Below are positions 55,550 through 64,000 of a stretch of DNA of 64,000 bases, piece after piece. A program made the position numbers and the translations under genes. Source of the DNA: Salminus brasiliensis (lineage: Eukaryota; Chordata; Actinopteri; Characiformes; Bryconidae); contig NC_132894.1 of the NCBI RefSeq assembly GCF_030463535.1, positions 32,911,625 to 32,975,624 on the forward strand, in the 5' to 3' direction. Below the pieces are notes generated by a model. It was given only the letters and a program-made list of their open reading frames with translations, searched no databases and was not told the DNA's origin. The stretch's first letter is position 1. Each line of letters opens with the position of its first letter.

Positions 55550-57920
55550 GCTAAAGTTCTTTAAAAAACTACACTGAGATATTATAAGATAAGAAAAAAG
55601 GTTTCTGTAGACAGTTTATTAGGCACACATTTATTTATTTATTCAAGGACAGGCTAGCTAAATTATGATTAATCAGAAGACATCATTAAACTTCAGTTGA
55701 CACCACTAATATATATATACAAACTATATATATACAATAATATATATATACAAACCCCTTTGAATCATTGACTTATTATCTATGCAACCAGTTCAACCCC
55801 CTTTTTGTGTAGTCTTAGTGTTTGTGAAGGAGCTGACTGCGTTAAGCAGATAAAAACGTCCCCATTTTAGCTTACATCTGCCCGCCCATCCTCCAGAATC
55901 AGACCCTGATTAAGCCCTGCTCTAACAGCCCCGTGCTGAGAGGAAGCAGACAGGACACCCAGCACAGATGGACAGAGGAAGTGCGATGTGTCACTGTTGT
56001 GTCTGGGAACAGCTGCAGGGTAGGGTGTTTTCAGTTGCACACATGCATACACTCACTCACACACCTTCAAACTGACCTCAGGAAGGCAGCTGTCGCCGCT
56101 GCAGTACTGCAGGCATGTGCAACAGGAAGAGAGCTGTATAAATACACTGCATAAGACGTTTAGGCCAGTGGAAACATCTCAAAGATAATTTCACATTTTG
56201 AGAATACATTAGAGCTCCCGAGTGGCCCAACTGTCCAAGCGCTGGCCTTATCATTGGGAAATTGTCCTCTGTGAGGCCGACTGTGCTCTTGTTCTTTGAC
56301 TTTTACTCAGGCAGAAATATCCTAGTTGTAAGTTCAAAGATGTTTGGGCAAGTGGAAGATGTTTAGGTGTCATAATTGTAAGTGCTATGGCTAATATTTC
56401 CCAATGTGAGAACACATTAAGCCTCCCGGGTGGTGCAACTGCCTAAGCGCTGGCCTTATCATTGGGCCATTGTTGATTCCTCTGTGATGCCACAGTCATC
56501 CACATACATGGCCTCGTTCTGTCTGGGTGTCTCTCCGTCTCCCACCATCAGGGCAATGCTAGCCAGCATGGCCATCTGTTAGCTCATTCAACAGAACGAT
56601 GGTTGCGGACGTTGTTGGTTGGCGTGCTTTGTGTGACTTGGATGAAGCACATTTTGACTTACACCATCCATTGTAGCATTGTCTGGTATGAGGAGCCCCA
56701 GCTAGTAGGTGGGAAATAGAAATAGCTTTATTGAATTTGAAAAAAGGCAACAATATTAGTGCTTGTTTTTAAACTAATGCTTAGAGGTGAAGTGGCCTGA
56801 TATGCCAGTGCAGTAATATATAGTCTTAAATAGTTATATAGAGCTTATAGGGCTGGTTTTTAGGCAAGGATTAGACCTGGTCGTAGACTTGCCATGCATT
56901 ACCATGTTACTAGTGCATCACCATTGGAAATACTTCTAGTTCTAGTAGATTTAGACTTATGCTGGGTTTGACTTGGCTTGTAAGTGGAAAGACAGACTTC
57001 AGGATTTCATCATTTTGACCTTCACATGTGTAACAATGTAAAAAAAAAAATATTGGCGTCTCCATGGAAGCTGCTGTTGATAACTTTAACCTATGTGAAA
57101 TCTTCAATTTTTCAAAATTAATAAAATTTAAGTTTATTGTAAACTTTATGAAGCTTCTGTTGTTTAAAAGCAGAAAAATGGTTTATATGTTATGATTTGA
57201 CATCATATGGTGAGTTCACAAACCTATCCCAAACGTTCCCACTGGGAATTGGGAATTTGCTTTGACCTTTACTTGTCAAAGGTTAAACATTCACGAGACG
57301 CAGCTCAAACTGAATGCAGTGTCTGGGACGCCGGCCTGTAATCTCATAATCTTAAAAAGTGCAATGTTTCTCCATGAATGTTGTTTATTGCAGTATCAAG
57401 TTCAATTACTTACAACTTACAATCACTCACAGTAGCTGAAAGTTAACAGCAGCAATCCTGCCAGTCCTCATATTTCATCTTTAGACCCCCGCTGTGCCTC
57501 TAATAGGAGCCTATTCCTACTAGGCTAGTAGGAAATGAGATATCAGACTCCCCCCATTTCAGAGAGGGAATCCCACCGAGCTGAATGCTCCACTTTGTTT
57601 ACCGACAAGCCACATTAAAAGCCCTACATGGTGAGAATTAGTTTACCATCCGGCCCAGCTTATTTTTAACTCTGTGGGGGAGCTTCCTCCAAGGTGCTAA
57701 TTACAACCTGATTTTACTGTCACTCACCTGTCTGTCGTTAGGGTGTGTTTGGAGAGGCCTGCATCTCGGCAGAATTAGACAGACACTTGATTTCTTGAAG
57801 GTTTGTGTTTTTAAAAGGATGTTTTACAAAATAAAGAAGATTATGTGATGGTAATATTTAATATTTTAGTCTAATTTTGTTTTTTAAATAAAAGAAAACC
57901 ACACAGCGATCATAAGAATG
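55550..57920. other. Intergenic region between gene 3 and mesp (convergent)
   Basis: No gene. Two related tRNA-SINE-like pieces (gagctcccgagtggcccaac at 56213, gcctcccgggtggtgcaact at 56421, both followed by gcgctggccttatcattggg) suggest a further SINE family. The remainder is AT-rich. Confidence 0.45.
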
Positions 57921-57926
57921 GATGTC

Positions 57927-57932
57927 TTTATT
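57927..57932 (-). other. Candidate polyadenylation signal, mesp
   Basis: The minus strand reads AATAAA about 140 nt downstream of the mesp TAA, giving a short 3' UTR and leaving about 2.4 kb between the convergent ends of gene 3 and mesp. Confidence 0.55.
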
Positions 57933-58071
57933 TAACTTTCGTAATCAATAAATATATATCTCTCTCTCTGTTAAAATACAAAAATATAAATAATTATATA
58001 AATTAGAGACTATGTACAGCTTTTAAAGAATCAATATCATTGCATGAAGGTCACATTGTTCTCCATATCCA

Positions 58072-59074
58072 TTAAGATTGTCCATAGTAGCAGTACTGCT
58101 GCTGGGAAAACCAGTAGTCCTGAGCCGGAGCTGGAGGCAGGCTGCATTCTGGATTCTGCAAAACATGAAAAAGAAGGAACGTCAGTTACATATATGGTTG
58201 TATATGAATCCCTTTATACAACACTTTTAGCCTTATATGGGAATTCCACAGATTTTCCCAAATTCCTGCTTAATTTAATGGATACATTGCGAACAGCAGT
58301 CATTCAGTAGTAGGTCTGGCTTTGAAATTCCACTTCAGCTGCAACAACTAAATGGAAAACCTAGAATTCTAGAGTGTTGCTCCGAAAGGGAGTACATACC
58401 TGATATGAAGACATGTTCAGGAACTCCTGAGTGGGGAAGCTCTGGGCTGGTGGGCTGGCCTGGCAGAAGTTCTCTGGGTAGTAAACGTCTGAGGCTGCTG
58501 GACTTGGAGCCTCCATCTGCCCAGAAAACACTGGAAGACTCCCATTGGCAACCTCGTCCTGGCTGAGCTCCAGCTGGGCGGAGAGGTGGGAGATGTAGTT
58601 AATGGTGAGTCGTAGGGTCTCGATCTTGGTCAGGGTCTGTCCGACGGGGGCTACCGAGGGAGGCAGGAAGCCTCTGAGATGATGAAGAGCTTTGGTCAGG
58701 TCCCTCATCCTCAGCTTCTCACGTTCACTTGCGCTTTGCCGCTTTATCCCTGGACACTTGGACCTTGGGCGTCCCGTTCTCCTGGCTGACCTGGCCTTCT
58801 TCTTGTCCTCTTGGTCACTGGAGCTCTTCAACTGAAAACTCACTGGAAGGCTCTCCAGAAAGCTGTCCGCAATGTTCTCCTGCCAACTTTCATGGTGAAT
58901 CGCTGGAGGGGAGAAGCAGCAGGAGTCTGTGGACGAGGCTGGAGAGAGGCTGCTGCAGGCGCTGTAGTAGCCGTTGTCGGACGCTGCATGGCTTTGGTCC
59001 AGAAGGTTCTCACAGTCGAACGGAAAGGCAGAGTTGAAGTCCTGGAGCTGAGGGAGAGAGCTGGAGGTATCCAT
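58072..59074 (-). CDS. mesp: Mesp-family bHLH transcription factor, two exons
   Basis: Minus-strand join of exon 1 (59074 down to 58400, 225 codons) and exon 2 (58155 down to 58072, 27 codons plus TAA), 252 aa. The donor is CAG|GTATGT and the acceptor TTTTGCAG, phase 0. Seen: a Ser-rich N-terminus, a basic stretch at about residues 91-115 (KKKARSARR, GRPRSK), and a bHLH at about 112-168 containing RQSASEREKLRMR, a loop with PPSVAPVGQ, and LTKIETLRL in helix 2. These are typical of Mesp1/Mesp2 and fish mespa/mespb. The tail ends with QDYWFSQQQ. The ATG sits in a strong GCCATGG context. Known for the family: nuclear factor of early mesoderm, heart progenitors and segmenting presomitic mesoderm, downstream of Notch and Tbx6. 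The aa/ab/ba/bb assignment cannot be made here. I do not see the mammalian CPXCP motif after the bHLH. It lies next to an anpep gene, as MESP does in human. Confidence 0.93.
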
Positions 59075-59137
59075 GGCTTCTCTGAGTGAGGAGATTCTGA
59101 GAGTGGCTGTGGATGCTGCTGCAGCATGGATCTGTAG

Positions 59138-59144
59138 TATATAT
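59138..59144 (-). promoter_or_regulatory. Candidate TATA box of mesp
   Basis: The minus strand reads GGATATATACT about 64 bp upstream of the mesp ATG. This implies a transcription start near 59110 and a short 5' UTR of about 35 nt. Confidence 0.5.
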
Positions 59145-59694
59145 CCTCCAGGAGGTGCGAGGTGGCACCTTCAGGAGCTGTTTCTGAGGACTGAAGGCTG
59201 AGGTGACAGCTCAGGCAGGGGGGCCATGGGAAAGAGCAGCTCATCCAGGCTCAAGGCTGAGGTGCGAGCTCCAGAAGAAACACCTCAGAACTCATTCTCA
59301 CAGCTATGTTTAGGAAAATGTCTGAAGGTTTGAAGTAAGGAGAGTTCAAACGGTTTGGAAACTGTTGCCAATGTTATTTTGCATTCTTTTGTGAAGGAAT
59401 GAAAGATTTAGCAGGTTTTGGCATCCATTCGTCCTTTAGGGTGTTTTTCATATTTTTATAAATCTAATTTTTCCATTCAGTTTGCAAAAACTGTGCAAAA
59501 TAAAATAAAAAAATTTAATAGAAAAAGCCCTACATTTGGAAAAAAATACCCAAATATTACAAAAAATGTTTTTTTTTTTTACTCCAGGACGAGGTGAGAA
59601 AGTTAGAATATCGCTACAGCCAAAATGCGAAAAACGTATAATTTATAAGAAATGTATAAATAATAATAAAATTAACATATGATAATAATATATG

Positions 59695-59732
<38 letters not shown>

Positions 59733-60550
59733 CTATATAAATAATGAATAAATGATGATGTATCAAGCTGTACGTCATGTGAAAGGTGACTGGAAACGAC
59801 TGGTCCAACAAAGGGTCCGATCATGACCCACAGCTTGTCAAAGGTCGACATTCTGACCCCATTTACACCATTACAGAATCTGAATGGTGTCCTGATCAGA
59901 TTTTAGCCACGTGTATTTACACCCGCTAGTCGAATGTGTCTCCGATTAGTCAGACTGAAATCTGGTCGCTGTGAATCTGCAGTTATTACTGGTGTTTCGG
60001 CTTGACGGCGGGACACTGGAGCTGAATGGACTCACTAGTTCAAAAGTAAAAAGTCTGTGAGGTGAGAGGTGCTGAGGAGCTTCTGAGCTCATGTCTACAC
60101 AAAACTTCTCCAAGACTTAATCTTAATAGCTTGCTAGCTAACTATCTGTTAGCTATAGTGTTCTGGGATAGCTTAGGCCCAAACTGGAGGACCATCCAAT
60201 AAGGATGAGCCTCAGCTCTTTTTTCCTTTTGGACAGACTTGACTTCAGGCTTGCGTTAATCTGTGTAAAATGAGAGTCCACTCTCCACAGAGAGTGGGTT
60301 AGAGTCCAATTTCAGGTTAATCCCAATATCCAAGCATACCGACTCCTACAGCACTGTATGTGTACTGTGTGTGTACTGTGTGTGTACTGTGTGTGAGCTG
60401 TATTTCATTTAGGGTCCAGAGAACCTGAACTGAACGGAACCTGTAATTACACAGGTAGCAGTGGGTCTGTGTTCATGTCTATAGAGAAAGAAAGGTGAGT
60501 TCTGAGCCTCGGTGTATTTTTGAACCTTTAACCTCAGAAGCCGACCCCTG

Positions 60551-60603
60551 CGTGGGAATGCAGGCTGAAGTGGTGGACTAGTTCAGCTCCGGCCATTCCC
60601 ACA
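60551..60603. promoter_or_regulatory. Paired RBPJ/Su(H)-like sites upstream of mesp
   Basis: CGTGGGAA at 60551-60558 on the plus strand and TGTGGGAA on the minus strand (plus-strand TTCCCACA, 60596-60603) face each other 37 bp apart. Both fit the YGTGGGAA Notch-effector core. They lie about 1.45 kb upstream of the predicted mesp start. Function is inferred from known Notch control of Mesp genes. Confidence 0.3.
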
Positions 60604-61130
60604 ACCACAAGTGTTACATTTTACTCCTGAATCCTCAGAGAACACATACCACACACTCCTGCACCCCACCCCCCCACCCACTACCCCATTTCTCTCTTTC
60701 ATGCACACACACACAAACACACCCCACTCTTACTTAAATAAATAAATAAATATATTTTAATAAATATAAATATATATTAATAAATCCTTCGCTGTAAACA
60801 AACATTTTAAATATGTGAATTTAAGATATTGAGAAAAAAATAACATAACATAAGATTTGTTTAGCACTTTTGTATATAAACATTATTTCTTTAATAAATT
60901 AACAACACATTACATTAAGCAATTGTATAACAATTTTTTTAACATTTTAAATATGTAAATAAATTCACTTAGAATATACATACAACTCATACATACCTAC
61001 TACATACAACTTAATTTTCATAATCTTGTATATGTATACATTCTACAATTGTATAACATCATATTTTAAACATTTGAAACATTTGACACGTATGAATATA
61101 TATACCTAAAATATATAAACTTACAAAATC

Positions 61131-61164
<34 letters not shown>

Positions 61165-61951
61165 TGCTGCACTGAAAGGTTTGTATATTAACCCTTGGTT
61201 TCGAGTGTGAAATGGCACCTTGGACCCTCTGACAGGTGTGAGCTGGAGAGGGTCAAGTTCCCACCAGCACTATTTACACTCTCTGAACTCAAGGATTCTG
61301 CATCACAATCTCCACAGAAACCAGCACAGGCCTGTGTGTCAGATTATGAGCCGTGCTGAACCTGTGGATTGCTGGTAAAAACTAAAACTGGCCTAATTTC
61401 AGATGAATTATTCCTCTCTCAGGCCAGGGTTCGATTTGTGGAGGGTGATAAAGGGAATGCCACAACGCTGCCGTCCCCCTTTTCTGTGCATATTAGATTA
61501 AAGTGCTGTTAAAAGCTAAATAACCAGGCTGATTTCACCACTGGTAATGATGAACACTTTAACTGATGAAAGTGGAGGACCGGTCAAACTCCAGCTCTCC
61601 AGCCAGGCCAAAGCACAGCAAAGCAGAGCACAGCAAAACCTGAGAAGGTCAAAGGCTGCAGCTTAATTGGACAGTTTCCTCAAATGTGGTTTAACACACG
61701 TCGTAATGAGTTAATTAACACGTCAGCTCTACATACTCAGTCTTTAAGTGGTGTGTTTTTCCTCCGCAGATGAAAGGGCTCAGTGTGGATTGGGATCAGG
61801 GTTTTGCACATCAAACTCATTGCACTGACTGGCTAAACAAACCTGCCGGCCTAATGACTTCACTTCCATTCACACTCCACTGTTCCATGCATTTAAATGT
61901 AGTCTTCTCACTCTGGGACACTTCCAGTGTGGGAGGTGTGTGTGGGCTGTG

Positions 61952-62010
61952 TGTGGGGGGGTGGGGGTGTGTGGATGTTGGGGGGGGGTTGGGGGGGGTT
62001 GGTGGGTGGA
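61952..62010 (+). other. G-rich block, potential G-quadruplex
   Basis: Runs of 7, 5, 9 and 8 consecutive G within about 50 bp, separated by T or TT and one longer spacer, satisfy the usual G4 pattern on the plus strand. Confidence 0.55.
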
Positions 62011-62139
62011 GGTATGCGTGGGCCGGGTTTGTGACTAGACGCTGCAGTGTGAAGAAGCTCTACACACTTAAGCCTCATTAGTTACAATAAGCTTCTCCTG
62101 CCTGCGCTGACCACTCAATACACATTACAGCTCTGATAC

Positions 62140-62176
<37 letters not shown>
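62140..62176. repeat. (CA)n microsatellite
   Basis: Perfect CA run of about 18 copies. Confidence 0.92.
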
Positions 62177-62180
<4 letters not shown>

Positions 62181-62212
62181 CGCTGTTTATATCCACCATA
62201 TCCATACATCTG

Positions 62213-62224
62213 TCAATCTCTCTG

Positions 62225-62308
<84 letters not shown>

Positions 62309-62466
62309 TCTGTCTGTCTATTTGTCTATTTGTCTGTCTGTCTGTCTATCTATTTGTCTGTCTGTCTATCTATCTAGCTACCTTTCTGTGTACCTTTCTG
62401 TATGTCTTTAGCTGTTTATCTGTCTGTCTGTCTGTCTGTCTATCTGTCTGTCTGTATGTCTATCTA

Positions 62467-62510
<44 letters not shown>

Positions 62511-63110
62511 GCTACCTTTCTGTGTACCTGTCTGTATGTCTTTAGCTGTATATCTGTCTGTTGGTCTGTCTATCTATCGGTTTATCTTTCTGTCTGCCTC
62601 TCTGTCTTTCTGTTGATCTGTCTGTCTGCTTATCTGTCTGTTGATCTGTCTGTTTGCTTATCTGCCCATCTGCCTGTGTTTCTGTTGATCTGTCTGCCTG
62701 CTTATCTGTCTCTCTGTCTGTCTGCCTGTCTTTCTGTTGATCTGTCTGTCTGCTTATCTGTCTGTTGTTCTCTCTGTCTGATTATCTGCCCATCTGCCTG
62801 TGTTTCTGTTGATCTGTCTGCCTGCTTATCTGTCTCTCTGCCTGTCTGCCTGTCTTTCTGTTGATCTGTCTGTCTGCTTATCTGTCTTTTGATCTGTCTG
62901 TCTGCTTATCTGCCCATCTGCCTGTGTTTCTGTTGATCTGTCTGCCTGCTTATCTGTCTCTCTGTCTGTCTGCCTGTCTTTCTGTTGATCTGTCTGCCTG
63001 CTTATCTGTCTCTCTGTCTGTCTTTCCAGTGATCTTTCTGTCTGTCTTTCTAGTGATCTTTCTGTCTGTCTTTCTAGTGATCTTTCTGTCTGTCTGCTTG
63101 TTTATGAATA
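62213..63110. repeat. TCTA/TCTG tetranucleotide array with a 124-bp higher-order repeat
   Basis: Begins as a nearly perfect (TCTA)n run and passes into TCTG variants. In the second half a 124-bp unit (31 tetranucleotides) repeats three times, marked by cccatctgcctgtgtttctg at 62665, 62789 and 62913. A longer internal duplication is marked by ctagctacctttctgtgtac. Open frames of 80-110 codons here are artefacts. Confidence 0.93.
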
Positions 63111-63369
63111 AGAATATATTGAATAAATTAAGGATTTATCTCCTTATTAAAAGTGGAGCTTTGTCTCTTGCTTTAAAGCATCACACTGATTAATGATCAG
63201 AGAGGGTATATAGTGTTCTCACCTGGCAGATTCACAGTAATTAATTACCACATTTAGCTCATAGGTGACGCTGTTTTCCCTGAGGAAGTTGCCCATGGAA
63301 AAAGGAACATGTGGGGAGGCTACGTCCAGTTAAACTTTCCAGCCTGACGACAGAGTTACTGTGACTGTG

Positions 63370-63410
<41 letters not shown>

Positions 63411-64000
63411 GTCTGTCTGTCTGTCTGTACTGAATTTACCACTGTGTCCATCCAGCTGAAAATGAAAAATGCCGACATCAGCACTCAGCACTCAACACAC
63501 ATCAGCTGCTGTGTTTCAGCTCAGTTACTTTGGCAGGAATTGGGTTGACTGTGTTGACCTGACTGACACAGTACCAGTATACAGGTGTGGCATCTGATTG
63601 GCCACTGCTATTGCTACTGTAATCACCTGGCTATGGATCACATTTGACTTTACTGTACAGTGGGTAACTGTCTCAATGAGAGACGAGGTACAGGGTCACT
63701 TTCAGGTTACCCTGTGAGACTGTCTCTGATTGTATATTTATTTACAAAAAATGGACTGCACATTTCTGTGCTGTGAAATATGTATTTATATGTATTTTAA
63801 CTAATGAAGTGATGATACTTACAGATTTGATCATTTCAATAATGTGTCAGCAATTCAGCAAAACTGTAAGATAATATTTTGGCGCCCTCTTCTGGTCATC
63901 TCAAGGCATTTTCTGTTTTTCTTTGATAAAGTTGTTGTTTGTGTGGCAAATAAATAAACTTTGAACAAATAAACATGAAAGCTTTGATGTTTTAGAGATG
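63111..64000. other. No gene recognised; (TCTG)n at 63372-63428
   Basis: Contains a shorter (TCTG)n/(TCTA)n run and otherwise unremarkable sequence to the window end. Confidence 0.45.

Larger units (their letters stand above)
59245..62130. other. Upstream region of mesp, no further gene
   Basis: Contains (AAT)n at 59681-59728, AT-rich tracts at 60735-61160 with (TA)n at 61133-61162, a T-box half-site AGGTGTGA at 61234-61241, and a G-rich block at about 61952-62010. No exon of a second mesp gene was found. Confidence 0.45.

Noticed and set aside
58361-58399. Twelve-residue extension (VCTPFRSNTLEF) of mesp exon 1 to a stop
   Set aside because: A strong GTATGT donor precedes it, and splicing to 58155 gives a Mesp-like C-terminus in frame. 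The extension is intron read-through.
58729-59244. Overlapping open frames on both strands across mesp exon 1
   Set aside because: They are shadow frames of a GC-rich exon with no family signature.
62613-63193. Open frames rich in Leu, Ser and Cys near the window end
   Set aside because: They are the TCTG/TCTA microsatellite read in frame.

Overview
The window is vertebrate nuclear DNA, almost certainly from a teleost fish. The genes have many GT-AG introns, tRNA-derived SINEs and Tc1/mariner-type MITEs are dense, and the gene content is the aminopeptidase N / Mesp neighbourhood that is also linked in human (ANPEP next to MESP1 and MESP2). The SINE with a 'gtggctcagcggttagagc' head suggests an otophysan, perhaps a characiform, but that is a weak inference.

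Layout. Positions 1-17,000 hold no gene I can support. They contain a 1.4-kb satellite built on a 21-bp unit, Tc1-derived and other MITEs, two opposed LINE 3' fragments, a tandem array of SINE tRNA-like heads (about 7.9-8.64 kb) and a 'ggttctt' repeat family (12.4-16 kb). From 17,033 to 55,204 lie three head-to-tail plus-strand genes of the M1 zinc aminopeptidase N family. Each was reconstructed here as 20 coding exons with the same intron phases and no disabling change: gene 1 at 17,033-28,921 (961 aa), gene 2 at 30,905-40,904 (943 aa) and gene 3 at 44,236-55,204 (949 aa). Facing gene 3 tail to tail is a two-exon minus-strand mesp-type bHLH gene (58,072-59,074, 252 aa). Positions 59.2-64 kb are the upstream region of mesp and carry microsatellites, a G-rich block, candidate Notch/T-box sites and a large TCTG/TCTA array.

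Function. The three aminopeptidases are predicted type II membrane ectoenzymes that remove N-terminal neutral residues from peptides, as on intestinal or renal brush border. All keep GAMEN, HELAH, the third zinc-ligand Glu and the catalytic Tyr. Genes 2 and 3 are the closer pair. Their similarity is mosaic: exons 1-13 and several introns are near-identical, while parts of exons 14-20 differ strongly, which suggests gene conversion. Genes 2 and 3 also share a compact promoter with a TATA-like box and an HNF1-like site. The mesp product is a mesoderm/somite transcription factor and is not expected to work in a pathway with the peptidases; the linkage is ancestral synteny.

I found no wholly new biological system. 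The observations most worth following are the SINE-head tandem array, the conversion mosaic, the diverged C-terminus of gene 2, the homologous intronic minisatellites, the conserved promoter pair and the paired RBPJ-like sites upstream of mesp.
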